From NCBI RefSeq assembly GCF_000255295.1, contig NC_017030.1:1860001-1924000 (forward strand): 64,000 bases of DNA, written 5' to 3'. This document shows, piece after piece, positions 54,289 to 63,409 of the stretch (its first letter is position 1; every line of letters begins with the position of its first letter). The DNA comes from Corallococcus coralloides DSM 2259 (GTDB taxonomy: Bacteria; Myxococcota; Myxococcia; Myxococcales; Myxococcaceae). The position numbers and the translations under genes were made by a program. The notes under the pieces were generated by a model. That model did not search any database. It was not told the DNA's origin and saw only the letters and a program-made list of their open reading frames with translations.

Positions 54289-56516
54289 CACCGGGGTTCC
54301 CCCAGCTCTCGCAGGAAGAACCGGCGCACGTCGTCCCGGTAGTACCTGCCTTCGGGGCCGTGGCCTTCGCCGGGCATGATCAGCAGGTCGAAGTGCTTGT
54401 TCGCGCGCACCAGCGCCTGGACCATCCGCATCGTCGTGGACAGCGAGGCGTTCACGTCGCTCGTTCCGTGCATCAGCTTGAGCGCTCCCTGGAGCTTGTC
54501 CGCCAGGGCCTCGTTGGAGCCCGCCGCGTAGCCCTCTGGGTTCTCCGACAGCAGGCCCATGTTCGGCTCGTTGATGAGGGCCTCTTCCGTCAGGGCGCCC
54601 GGTGCTCCCGCGTAGCCGGCCTTGAAGAACGTCGGTGCCGTCAGCATGCCCCGCAGCGCGAAGTAGCCACCCCAGGAATGGCCATGGATGCCCACCCGCT
54701 CCAGGTCCATGTAGGGTCGGCTGGCTGCCGCCTGCTTCAGCGCCGCGACGTGGTCTGGAATCTCCGTCTGCCCCACGCGGCCGTAGTTCACGTCCTGGAA
54801 GGCCTTGCCCCGCCCGGGCGTGCCCCGCGCGTCCAGCACCACCGTGATGAACCCGAGCTGCGCCAGCGAATGCGCGATGATCGACTCATACGGGCCCACG
54901 TAGCTCCAGGGCACCACCGTCGTGAACGGCCCCGCGTAGATGACGTCGAGGACCGGATAGCGCTTCTTCGGATCGAAGTCCCTCGGCTTGTAGAGCGCGC
55001 CGTACAGGGGCGTGACGCCGTCCGCGGCCTTGACCGTGATGCCTTCCGGCGGTGTGTAGTGCAGCTCGGCCAGGGCGCTCGTGTCTGACTTCGCGTAGCG
55101 GAAGGAGGGGCGCCCCTCCGTGGACACCACGTCCCAGACCCTCGGCTGCTCCCGCGTGGAGTGTCCGTCCACGAAGAAGCTCGTGGAGGGGGACAGCACG
55201 GCACGGTGGAGCCCGGGCTCGGGCGTCAGCCGCTTCAGGGGGCCGCCCGCGATCCGCGCCCGGTACACCGACCGGTCGTAGGGCGCCCCGGGCTCGGCGG
55301 AGGCGGTGACGAAGAGGGCGTCTGACTTTGGCGTGATGCCCACCACCGCGTGGACCGGAAACGCGCCCTGGGTGAGCTGGCGCACGAGCTTGCCGGAATA
55401 GTCATACAGGTAGACGTGGCGCCAGCCATCGCGCTCGGACATCCAGAGGAAGTGCTGGTTGTCCGGCAGCGGCTTCACCTGCTGGGACCAGCCGCCCACC
55501 GAGAACTCCAGCGCCGCCACGAACGTCTCCTTCCGCTCCTCCCGCAGCACACGGCGGCGCTTGCCCGTCAGTGGATCCACCGCCACCAGGTCCAGCCGTT
55601 TGCCATCCCGTGACAGCTGGAGCACCAGCGCCTCGCTGCCGTCCGGCCGCCAGCCCGAGAACCAGTCATAGCGCTCCGACGTGTCGCCGGGCGCGGGCGT
55701 CACCTGTCCCGCTTCCACCGAGACGAAGTGCAGCTCCGAGCGCATCAGCGGAGTGCCCGTCTTGGAGTAGGGGACCCACGTCACCTTCTCCAGGGGGGTG
55801 CTGTAGTCGACCAGCGGGAGCCGGTGCATGCCCTGCATGTCGTCGCGCCAGACCGCGAGGAACCGGCCCTGGGGAGACCATGTGCCTTCGGGCAGCCGCC
55901 AGGGCGAGTCCTCCGTGCTGGTGCGCTCCAGCCGGATCGCGCCCTTCGCGTCCACCACAGCGAAGCCCGTGTCCCGCTGCACCGCGACCGTTCCCCCGTC
56001 CGGCGACAGGCTGTTGCCAGGCACGAGCGACAGCGCGGCCGGATGCGTGGGCTCGAGCGCCACGAGCCGCTTGTCGGTGAGACCCAGGGAGAAGGCCCGG
56101 CCCTGGACGGTGAAGACGATTCCCTTCGCATCGGCGGTGAGCGTGAAGGGCATGACGGCGGGCAACGTCATCGGCTTGCTGAACAGCGCAGTGAGCTGGG
56201 ACCGCAGCGATTCCGAATCCAGCAGGGGCTGCTGGGTGCGGCGCTTCGCATCCACCAGGACCCACGTGTCCCGGTAGGGCTCGACCCTGGACCAGTACAC
56301 GAACCGGTCGCCCTCGGGCAGCCACCGGGGCGGGGTCAGGGTGTCCCGGATGCGGTCCGGCCAGCGGAGCGAGGCTTCCGAGAAGTCGAGTCGCGGCTGG
56401 AGGGCGTCCCCGGCTCCGGCTCCCATCGCCTGCCAGGGGACGGCGAGTCCCGCGAGAAGGAGCGCGAGGCGCGCACTCGACAGGAGTCCACCACGGTGGG
56501 GAAGGGAAGGCGTCAT
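54288..56516 (-). CDS. S9-family (dipeptidyl peptidase IV-like) prolyl peptidase
   Basis: 742 residues from ATG 56516 with GGAGAG upstream. Signal peptide over the first ~30 residues; a seven-bladed beta-propeller follows (repeats such as RFVYWSRVEPYRDTWVLVD and LSPDGGTVAVQRDTGFAVV). The C-terminal alpha/beta-hydrolase domain has the nucleophile in HGHSWGGYFAL, the Asp in LMHGTSDVNASLSTT and the His in PGEGHGPEGRYY. It cleaves peptides after Pro/Ala, probably in the periplasm or outside. It runs into toxin copy A (TGATG overlap) and follows a MocR gene by 34 bp; both interrupt the toxin array. Confidence 0.92.
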   Translation of the reverse strand: MTPSLPHRGGLLSSARLALLLAGLAVPWQAMGAGAGDALQPRLDFSEASLRWPDRIRDTLTPPRWLPEGDRFVYWSRVEPYRDTWVLVDAKRRTQQPLLDSESLRSQLTALFSKPMTLPAVMPFTLTADAKGIVFTVQGRAFSLGLTDKRLVALEPTHPAALSLVPGNSLSPDGGTVAVQRDTGFAVVDAKGAIRLERTSTEDSPWRLPEGTWSPQGRFLAVWRDDMQGMHRLPLVDYSTPLEKVTWVPYSKTGTPLMRSELHFVSVEAGQVTPAPGDTSERYDWFSGWRPDGSEALVLQLSRDGKRLDLVAVDPLTGKRRRVLREERKETFVAALEFSVGGWSQQVKPLPDNQHFLWMSERDGWRHVYLYDYSGKLVRQLTQGAFPVHAVVGITPKSDALFVTASAEPGAPYDRSVYRARIAGGPLKRLTPEPGLHRAVLSPSTSFFVDGHSTREQPRVWDVVSTEGRPSFRYAKSDTSALAELHYTPPEGITVKAADGVTPLYGALYKPRDFDPKKRYPVLDVIYAGPFTTVVPWSYVGPYESIIAHSLAQLGFITVVLDARGTPGRGKAFQDVNYGRVGQTEIPDHVAALKQAAASRPYMDLERVGIHGHSWGGYFALRGMLTAPTFFKAGYAGAPGALTEEALINEPNMGLLSENPEGYAAGSNEALADKLQGALKLMHGTSDVNASLSTTMRMVQALVRANKHFDLLIMPGEGHGPEGRYYRDDVRRFFLRELGEPR

Positions 56517-56550
56517 GGGCACTCTCTCCGGAACGAGGTGAAGGGAACCG

Positions 56551-57942
56551 TCAGGCCAGGCGTCGCGGTGCCGGGGACGTGGCGCCGAGCAGCTCGGCCA
56601 GCGTCTTCAAGCCCCGCTCCAACTCGTCGCGAGAGCCGGCCGCGGCCAGCGACACTCGCAGCGCATTGGGTGCCTGGCCCGGCCGGGCCGCGAACAGGTG
56701 TGACGGGCCGAGCAGCACGTCGCGCGCGGCGGCGGCTTCCACCAGCTCCGTGGCGCGGCGCTGCTCGGGGATGGGCATCCACAGGAAGTACGCGCTGGGG
56801 TGCGCGACATAGGGATGGCCCTTCAGCACCTTCGCCGCCAGGGTCTGCCGGGCCGTGGCTTCAGCGCGCCGCGCGTCGCGCAGGGACTCGGCCGTCCCGT
56901 CCGTCACCCACTGCGTGGCCAGCTCATTCATCAAGGGAGACCCCGACCAGACCGTCGCCGCGGCCGCGTTCTCCAGCGTCTGCCACGACTGGGCCGGCGC
57001 CCGGATGTAGCCGACGCGCAGCGCGGGCAGCACCGCCTTGGACAGGCTCCCCAGGTGATAGGTCCGCTCGGGCGCGAGCGCGGCCAGGGGGGCGGGCGCC
57101 TTCGCCACGAGCGGGGCCAGCGCGCCGTTTTCGATGACGGTGACGTCGAACTTCCGGCAGACCTCCACCAGCGCCTGCCGCCGCTTCAGGGGCATGACGA
57201 CCGTGGTCGGGTTGTGGTTCGTGGGAGTGCAGTAGAGCACCCGCGCCTTGCTCCTCCGGCAGGCCTCCGCGAGCGCTTCGGGCACGAGCCCCTCCGCGTC
57301 GAGCGCCACCGGATGCGTGGGCAGCCGGAGCCACTCCGCGGCGGCGAGGACTCCGGGATAGGTGACGTCCTCCACCAGCAGGCCGTCCGCGTTCGCGAGC
57401 AGGGACAACACCATCAAGGTTGCGTGCTGGGCCCCGCTGCTCACGATGACGTTCTCGCGCGTGGCAGGCACACCCGCGAGCTCCAGCCAGCGGGCTCCCG
57501 CCACCCGCTGGGCCTCCGTGCCCGCATGGGCCTGATAGCCACTGAGCGCGCCCAGGTCCGCGCGTTCACTCAGCCGCTGGAGCGCGGCGGCGAACGCGAG
57601 ATGCCCCATGTCGCCGGGCACGATGGGCACCGCCGTGGGGCCCAGGTCGATGCGCGTCCGGTCGAGCTGGGGCGAGTAGCGGTCTCCGTCCCGCAGGTTC
57701 CGCACGAACGTCCCGTTGCCCACCTGGCTCCAGATGAGTCCCCGCCGCTCCGCTTCAGCGTAGGCCCGGGTCACCGTTCCCAGCGACGTCCCCAGCGTGC
57801 TCGCGAGCTCCCGGTGCGTGGGAAGCCGGTCCCCCGCGCGAAGCCGCCCCGCGCTGATGTCCGCCGCGAGCGCATCGACGAGCGCACCGTACAGGGGGCC
57901 CTCGGACCGTTTCAGGCGCGGCTTCCAATTGGAGTGGGACAT
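56551..57942 (-). CDS. MocR-family transcriptional regulator (GntR + aminotransferase)
   Basis: 463 residues. The N-terminal GntR helix-turn-helix is YGALVDALAADISAGRLRAG and LPTHRELASTLGTSLGTVTR. The remaining ~360 residues form a fold-type I aminotransferase domain with NPTTVV and the PLP-lysine segment YHLGSLSKAVLPALRVGYIR. MocR proteins use PLP-amino acid complexes as ligands and are rarely active as aminotransferases. It lies upstream of the S9 peptidase and has a dyad 8 bp before its ATG, so autoregulation is likely. Confidence 0.93.
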   Translation of the reverse strand: MSHSNWKPRLKRSEGPLYGALVDALAADISAGRLRAGDRLPTHRELASTLGTSLGTVTRAYAEAERRGLIWSQVGNGTFVRNLRDGDRYSPQLDRTRIDLGPTAVPIVPGDMGHLAFAAALQRLSERADLGALSGYQAHAGTEAQRVAGARWLELAGVPATRENVIVSSGAQHATLMVLSLLANADGLLVEDVTYPGVLAAAEWLRLPTHPVALDAEGLVPEALAEACRRSKARVLYCTPTNHNPTTVVMPLKRRQALVEVCRKFDVTVIENGALAPLVAKAPAPLAALAPERTYHLGSLSKAVLPALRVGYIRAPAQSWQTLENAAAATVWSGSPLMNELATQWVTDGTAESLRDARRAEATARQTLAAKVLKGHPYVAHPSAYFLWMPIPEQRRATELVEAAAARDVLLGPSHLFAARPGQAPNALRVSLAAAGSRDELERGLKTLAELLGATSPAPRRLA

Positions 57943-57949
57943 GAATCAC

Positions 57950-57965
57950 ATTGTACCATGACAAT
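57950..57965. promoter_or_regulatory. Dyad before the MocR gene
   Basis: ATTGT-N6-ACAAT (ATTGTACCATGACAAT) with the core TTGTACCATGACAA lies 8 bp upstream of the MocR start. GntR-type operators are of this kind. It may be the MocR binding site. Confidence 0.4.
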
Positions 57966-58011
57966 CCGGAGCATGTGCCAGGGCCCTGGCGGGCTTCCTC
58001 GGTGGGAGGCT

Positions 58012-58587
58012 CTACACTTCCGTGAAGTACATGCCGGTGGCGCCGGTGCGCTCCAGCGCTGTCTTGATGTCCTCGGAGACGATGAGGGCAATCTTCCAGC
58101 CCCAGGTGCGGAAGACCCTTGCGTGGCCCACCTTCGACGCGTCGATGCGCATTCCCGCGACGGAGTAGTACTGGCCTGCCTTCTCGGGCTGCTTGTGCTT
58201 GATGGGATCCCAGTACTCCACTTCTCGCGAGGCCTCGTCGTCGATGCAGCGGATCAACCGGGTGGCCACGAGCATGTTGAACTGTTCGGGATGGCCAGGG
58301 ATGGCCACGGTGAAAAGCTGGACGTCATCAGGCGCAAGCTCCGCGAAAACCGTGGCCAGCTTCACGTGGAGGATGGGCGTACTGCCGACGCCTGCTTCGG
58401 AGTAGTCCAGCGGTCTTCCAGGCTCGTCGATGGGAACCTGGAGGGAACCGGGGGCTTGGATGGGCCTCCCCGCGCTGAACATCCAGGGGTCCTCGACCCC
58501 CGTGGACTTTTCATCGACGGGATCACCCAGATACCAGCGCCCCTGCGCGTAGACGTCCTCTGTCAGTCTGAAGTAGCGGGTGGTCAT
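58012..58587 (-). CDS. Imm11/DUF1629-type immunity protein, copy B
   Basis: 191 residues from ATG 58587. It shares the DVQLFTVAIPGHPEQFNMLV, LIRCIDDEASREVEYWD and ALERTGATGMYFTEV blocks with copies A and C, but differs from them through the N-terminal half. It begins 11 bp after toxin B. The three immunity genes have identical 3' ends at DNA level (…TGAAGTACATGCCGGT...), while their middles diverge, as expected for specific pairs. Confidence 0.82.
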   Translation of the reverse strand: MTTRYFRLTEDVYAQGRWYLGDPVDEKSTGVEDPWMFSAGRPIQAPGSLQVPIDEPGRPLDYSEAGVGSTPILHVKLATVFAELAPDDVQLFTVAIPGHPEQFNMLVATRLIRCIDDEASREVEYWDPIKHKQPEKAGQYYSVAGMRIDASKVGHARVFRTWGWKIALIVSEDIKTALERTGATGMYFTEV

Positions 58588-58598
58588 GGTCGTGTGGG

Positions 58599-59930
58599 TC
58601 AGCGGCCTCGGGTCAGCAGTCGATTGAGTTCCGTGCCATGGGTTCTGGCCTGCTCGCCAAGGATCCTGAGCGCATCGGTCAGGGCTTCGCGGCATGCTTC
58701 CACGCTTCGACAGTCGGAGGTCACCTGCCTCAACCTGTCATAGACGAGTTGGTGGTACTCGGCGGGATGGGGCCCCCGGTGGCCCGGGACCTCGACGATG
58801 TTCTCCGGGTCCTTCAGCTCCATCCCAGCCCGCTTGAAGATGCGCCGGAAGAGCGGGGTCCAGGGGCCGCCAGTCTTCGAGGACTTCTCATTGCGGATGG
58901 TGGCCAGATGGTGACGCTGAGGCTTCCCGGAGCGGGATGACATGGCCACCGCGTTGGGCGCGAGCGCGATGGTGAAACCATCAGCCGTCATGGCCACGGA
59001 GCGCACACCCGCGAGGGAGACGAACTGGAGGCCCGCCTGCGTCTCCACCGCGACCGCCGCCTGCGCGGAGCCCGGCAGGGTGGGGGCCTTCATCGCGAGC
59101 CCCGCCGTGTTGCCAATCGCCGCCGTGGCCAGCATCACGAAGATGCGTGCGGCGTTTCTCCCCATCACCGCTCCGTAGGCTTCGCCCGCGTCGCGCACCT
59201 GGACGAACGTGGTGGCATGGTCCACGTGGCGTACCAGAGTCACCCAGCCGTCGAGGAGGGTCCACACGGTGTCCACGCCCAGGTAGGCAATCGCCGTGGC
59301 GGTGATGAGGGCGGCCAGGCCCTTGGACACGGGCTCCGGCATGGCCCACAGCAGCAGGTACATCGTTACGGCGGACGTCATCGTGGCCATGACGGCCTGG
59401 GGACTCGCCATGCCCTCCAGGGCTTCGGCCGTCTCGTTCCAGACGGAGTCCATCGCGATGGCCATGGCCAGGGCATAGCGGCCGTCGCTGCCCAGCAAGG
59501 GGCCTTCCTCCAGCAACCGCAGGCAGTCTCCCGGCTGCTTGCGCTTCTTGCCGCACCACTGCTGGTAGCCGCGCGTCAGGTCGTCGGACGCGTCGAGAAG
59601 CCGCAGTTCCCGTGCTTCTTCCTCGCCCAGTGGGATGATCTGCCGACTGCGCTCCCGGAAGCCGAAGAGGCCGCTGCGCTCCGGCAGGCCGAACAGCTCG
59701 CGTGCTTGCCGCAGCGGATGGGCGAAGGGCCGCACGTCCCTGGCGAGCGTCTTCACCGCCGCCTTGAACTCGTCCTCCTCCAGCCGGGCCTCGGAGTGAG
59801 ACGCGCCTTCCTCCTCCCGGGGCGTGACGACAACCCTGTCGCCGCCATCGACTTCCAGGCGCACGACCCGCGTCGTCGCGCAGCCGGATACGAGCAGTCC
59901 CAGCAGCAGTGCCCAGCCCAGTCGACTCAT
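58599..59930 (-). CDS. SitA-like lipoprotein toxin with AHH nuclease domain, copy B
   Basis: 443 residues. Signal peptide with lipobox LLVSGC (Cys17); a charged N-region (residues 20-60); a hydrophobic region at ~180-225 and ~260-285; and a C-terminal nuclease domain of the AHH (HNH/EndoVII-like) type with HHLATIRNEK (His340/341), GGPWTPLF, GHRGPHPAEYH (residues 383-393). From family knowledge, such lipoproteins resemble the SitA kin-discrimination toxins of myxobacteria that pass between cells by outer-membrane exchange. Near-identical to copy C except for the last ~55 residues and a few more sites. Followed by its immunity gene. Confidence 0.82.
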   Translation of the reverse strand: MSRLGWALLLGLLVSGCATTRVVRLEVDGGDRVVVTPREEEGASHSEARLEEDEFKAAVKTLARDVRPFAHPLRQARELFGLPERSGLFGFRERSRQIIPLGEEEARELRLLDASDDLTRGYQQWCGKKRKQPGDCLRLLEEGPLLGSDGRYALAMAIAMDSVWNETAEALEGMASPQAVMATMTSAVTMYLLLWAMPEPVSKGLAALITATAIAYLGVDTVWTLLDGWVTLVRHVDHATTFVQVRDAGEAYGAVMGRNAARIFVMLATAAIGNTAGLAMKAPTLPGSAQAAVAVETQAGLQFVSLAGVRSVAMTADGFTIALAPNAVAMSSRSGKPQRHHLATIRNEKSSKTGGPWTPLFRRIFKRAGMELKDPENIVEVPGHRGPHPAEYHQLVYDRLRQVTSDCRSVEACREALTDALRILGEQARTHGTELNRLLTRGR

Positions 59931-59980
59931 GTCTGCTTCAGTCCTCCGTCAAGATGAGGCTCCTGTGCAGCACCTGCTCA

Positions 59981-60553
59981 CTACACTTCCGTGAAGTACA
60001 TGCCGGTGGCGCGGCTGCGCTCCAGGGCGGTCTTGAGGTCCTCGGAGACGATCAGGGCAATGGACCAACCCCAAGTGCGGAAGACCTTGGCGTCGCCTAC
60101 TTGCGTCGGGTCGATGCGCATGCCGTACACGGAACGGTACTGACCGACCTTCTCCGGCCGTCCGTCCTTGGGCTCCCAGCGCCGGGCTTCCTCCGATGCA
60201 CGCTCATCAATGCAGCGGATCATCCGGGTCGCCACGAGCATGCTGAATTGTTCGGGTTGCCCCGGGATGTCCACAGGCAGGAGCTGGACGTCGTGGGGGG
60301 CCAGTTCCGCGAAAAGTGTGGCCAGCTTGACGTGGAGGATGGGCGCCCGTCCAACGCCGGCCGCTGAGAAGTCCAGAGGCCTTCCTGGCTCGTCAATCGG
60401 AAGCCGAAGAGGGGTCTTCACTTGAACGGGCTTGCCTGCCCGGAACATCCAGGGATCTTCGAGTTCCACTCCGTTCTCATCGACGGGGTCTCCCAGATAC
60501 CAACGGCCCGGAGCCTCCACATCCTCTGACAAGTCGAAGTAGCGCTTCACCAT
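59981..60553 (-). CDS. Imm11/DUF1629-type immunity protein, copy C
   Basis: 190 residues, start ATG 60553, 11 bp after toxin C. It is closer to copy B in its first half (YLGDPVDENGVELEDPWMFR) and to copy A in its last block (SIALIVSEDLK). It most likely protects against toxin C. The overall identity with A and B is far lower than that of the toxin bodies. Confidence 0.82.
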   Translation of the reverse strand: MVKRYFDLSEDVEAPGRWYLGDPVDENGVELEDPWMFRAGKPVQVKTPLRLPIDEPGRPLDFSAAGVGRAPILHVKLATLFAELAPHDVQLLPVDIPGQPEQFSMLVATRMIRCIDERASEEARRWEPKDGRPEKVGQYRSVYGMRIDPTQVGDAKVFRTWGWSIALIVSEDLKTALERSRATGMYFTEV

Positions 60554-60564
60554 GGCCTGTTCCG

Positions 60565-61896
60565 TTAACGCCCCTGGGTCAGCAAGCGGTTGAGAATTGA
60601 GCCCTGGGTGACAGCTTCATTCGCCAGGGCTCGCAGTTCTTGGGTCAGGGCTTCCCGGCATGCTTCCACACTCCGACATCCTTGAGTTGCTTCATCCAAC
60701 CGGTTGTAGATCCGCTCGTGGTACGCCCTGGGATGAGGCCCTCGGTGGCCCGGGACCTCGATGATGTTCTCCGGGTCCTTCAGCTCCATCCCAGCCCGCT
60801 TGAAGATGCGCCGGAAGAGCGGAGTCCAGGGGCCGCCGGTCTTCGAGGACTTCTCATTGCGGATGGTGGCCAGATGGTGACGCTGAGGCTTCCCGGACCG
60901 CGATGACATGGCCACCGCGTTGGGCGCGAGCGCGATGGTGAAACCATCAGCCGTCATGGCCACGGAGCGCACACCCGCGAGGGAGACGAACTGGAGGCCC
61001 GCCTGCGTCTCCACCGCGACCGCCGCCTGCGCGGAGCCCGGCAGGGTGGGGGCCTTCATCGCGAGCCCCGCCGTGTTGCCAATCGCCGCCGTGGCCAGCA
61101 TGACGAAGATGCGCGCGGCGTTTCTCCCCATCACCGCTCCATAGGCTTCGCCCGCGTCGCGCACCTGGAGGAACGTGGTGGCATGGTCCACGTGGCGTAC
61201 CAGAGTCACCCAGCCGTCGAGGAGGGTCCACACGGTGTCCACGCCCAGGTAGGCAATCGCCGTGGCGGTGATGAGGGCGGCCAGGCCCTTGGACACCGGC
61301 TCCGGCATGGCCCACAGCAGCAGGTACATCGTTACGGCGGACGTCATCGTGGCCATGACGGCCTGGGGACTCGCCATGCCCTCCAGGGCTTCGGCCGTCT
61401 CGTTCCAGCCGGAGTCCATCGCGATGGCCATCGCCAGGGCATAGCGTCCGTCGCTGCCCAGCAAGGGGCCTTCCTCCAGCAAGCGCAGGCAGTCTCCCGG
61501 CTGCTTGCGCTTCTTGCCGCACCACTGCTGGTAGCCGCGCGTCAGGTCGTCGGACGCGTCGAGAAGCCGCAGCTCCCGTACTTCTTCCTCGCCCAGTGGG
61601 ATGATCTGCCGACTGCGCTCCCGGAAGCCGAAGAGGCCGCTGCGCTCCGGCAGGCCGAACAGCTCGCGTGCTTGCCGCAACGGATGGGCGAAGGGCCGCA
61701 CGTCCCGGGCGAGCGTCTTCACCGCCGCCTTGAACTCGTCCTCCTCCAGCCGGGCCTCGGAGTGAGACGCGCCTTCCTCCTCCCGGGGCGTGACGACAAC
61801 CCTGTCGCCGCCATCGACTTCCAGGCGCACGACCCGCGTCGTCGCGCAGCCGGATACGAGCAGTCCCAGCAGCAGCACCCAACCCAGCCGCTTCAT
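60565..61896 (-). CDS. SitA-like lipoprotein toxin with AHH nuclease domain, copy C
   Basis: 443 residues from ATG 61896, lipobox LLVSGC. Same architecture as copy B, with HHLATIRNEK and GHRGPHPRAYH. Codon-level differences from B outside the tail are few. The tail after PHP reads RAYHERIYNRLDEATQGCR... whereas B has AEYHQLVYDRLRQVTSDCR..., and it ends VTQGSILNRLLTQGR. The start lies 7 bp after the stop of the DisA-like gene. This is the head of the toxin-immunity-toxin-immunity run. Confidence 0.83.
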   Translation of the reverse strand: MKRLGWVLLLGLLVSGCATTRVVRLEVDGGDRVVVTPREEEGASHSEARLEEDEFKAAVKTLARDVRPFAHPLRQARELFGLPERSGLFGFRERSRQIIPLGEEEVRELRLLDASDDLTRGYQQWCGKKRKQPGDCLRLLEEGPLLGSDGRYALAMAIAMDSGWNETAEALEGMASPQAVMATMTSAVTMYLLLWAMPEPVSKGLAALITATAIAYLGVDTVWTLLDGWVTLVRHVDHATTFLQVRDAGEAYGAVMGRNAARIFVMLATAAIGNTAGLAMKAPTLPGSAQAAVAVETQAGLQFVSLAGVRSVAMTADGFTIALAPNAVAMSSRSGKPQRHHLATIRNEKSSKTGGPWTPLFRRIFKRAGMELKDPENIIEVPGHRGPHPRAYHERIYNRLDEATQGCRSVEACREALTQELRALANEAVTQGSILNRLLTQGR

Positions 61897-61903
61897 TCCG
61901 GCC

Positions 61904-63220
61904 TCAGTCCTCCGTCAGCAGGAGGCTCCAGAGCAGCACCTTCTTCTTGCCCGGCGGCCGGTGCAGGCAGCGGAGCGGGCCGTCCTGGGAGGCCACGAAC
62001 ACGATGGCTCCGGAGTGCTGGTTGGCGAAGACCGCCGCGGCGCGGTGGCGTGAGCCGTGCTGATGGATGGGGTAGTGCGGCCCGGGACGCCCCTGAAGGG
62101 TGCGCGCCTCGAAGACCTGCGGCGGGCCGCTTCGCGGGAGCGCAATCTGATACCCCGCGCAGAGCACCTCCAGCTCCGGCCCCAGCACCAGCGCGTTGTC
62201 CACCGCCGTGAACTGCCCGATGCTCTCCACCAGCGCCTGGAAGTCGCTCTCCGTCGCCTTGTCGTCGTGCTCGGCGGCGGCCTTCTTCAGCTCCGGATCC
62301 TCTTCCTCCTCCGCCGCCTTGCCGGCCTCCGCCTGCCAGGCGCCGTTGATGAGGTCCGCCCGCGCCTGCACGAAGCGCTGCAACCGCTGACGCAACAGCG
62401 AGCCCTGCTCCGGCGGCAGGACGTACTTGCCTCGCGCCCGGAATCGCTCCACGTCGTGCTGCTTGGGCAGGAACGCGATGAGCCCTCCGTGATGCAGGCC
62501 CGCCATCCTCCGGATGAGCCCCTGCACCGCGTTGGACACGTACCATTCGCGGTTGCCGCCCATCAGCGGCTGCACCTTGGGCAGCGACTCCACCAGCGAG
62601 GAGCACATCTCCATCAGCGCCGCGCGCACCGCGCTGTCCTCGTGGAAGAGCAGGTCGTGCAACGCCACGCGCCGGCCCGGCGGCACCGGCGCGCCCTGCT
62701 CGTAGCGGAACACCTCGCGCCCCTGCGTGCTCACCACCAGGTGGCCCGGCTCCGGCGCGTGCAGGATGAAGACGTCCTCCTCACCCTCGGCGTGGAACTC
62801 CGTGTACTCCACCCGGCGCGCCAGCCCCTGGATGCGCAGCTTGCCCTCGCGCGGCCCCACCACCACCGCCGTGCGCGGCAGGTTCGCCGCGGGCGCCAGC
62901 TTCACCAGCGCCTCCACGCTGAAGTCGGTGATGCTCGACTTGGCCTCCAGGGGCAGCGTCTCCCACGCCTGCCGCTTGCCCTTCTGTCCTCCGATGTAGA
63001 CCGTCTCGCGCACCGCCTGCAGGCCCTGCAACCCCTGCGCGTGGTAGGCGATGCGCACGCGCGTGGCCTCGCCCTCCTCCCGGCCCAGGCTCGCGAAGAA
63101 CACCGTGTCCGCCAGCACGACCAGCAGCTTCAGCGTCGGCTCGGCGAGCGGCGTCTTGGCGAACTGCCGGAGCCACCCACGCAGGGCTTCTCCGGGATAT
63201 TGCAGGCCGGGTTCATCCAT
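61904..63220 (-). CDS. DisA-like (DACNV) sensor-domain protein
   Basis: 438 residues. The C-terminal ~110 residues resemble diadenylate-cyclase-type domains: YPIHQHGSRHRAAAVFANQ with the RHR motif and GAIVFVASQDG, preceded by AVDNALVLG where active enzymes have Asp-Gly-Ala; here it is Asp-Asn-Ala. The N-terminal part (residues 1-200) has VVGPREGKLRIQGLARRVE and long helices. Such DACNV domains are thought to be nucleotide-sensing or c-di-nucleotide-making domains near effector genes. Whether this one cyclises ATP is uncertain. It lies immediately upstream of toxin C, on the same strand. Confidence 0.72.
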   Translation of the reverse strand: MDEPGLQYPGEALRGWLRQFAKTPLAEPTLKLLVVLADTVFFASLGREEGEATRVRIAYHAQGLQGLQAVRETVYIGGQKGKRQAWETLPLEAKSSITDFSVEALVKLAPAANLPRTAVVVGPREGKLRIQGLARRVEYTEFHAEGEEDVFILHAPEPGHLVVSTQGREVFRYEQGAPVPPGRRVALHDLLFHEDSAVRAALMEMCSSLVESLPKVQPLMGGNREWYVSNAVQGLIRRMAGLHHGGLIAFLPKQHDVERFRARGKYVLPPEQGSLLRQRLQRFVQARADLINGAWQAEAGKAAEEEEDPELKKAAAEHDDKATESDFQALVESIGQFTAVDNALVLGPELEVLCAGYQIALPRSGPPQVFEARTLQGRPGPHYPIHQHGSRHRAAAVFANQHSGAIVFVASQDGPLRCLHRPPGKKKVLLWSLLLTED

Positions 63221-63409
63221 CGGGCGGGCAGCATAATCACGGCGCCGTGTTTCCCGGTGGAAGTCGCTCGCGCGCCGCGATGCGGCGTTGGGTTCCCACC
63301 GTGCGCCCGACCTGTAGCACCGACGTCACGACAGTCCTGGGCCACGAAGGGTTGTCGACACCCGGCCGCGCTCCTAGGGTTTCCCTCTTCCCCCCAGGAG
63401 ACCGCCCGG

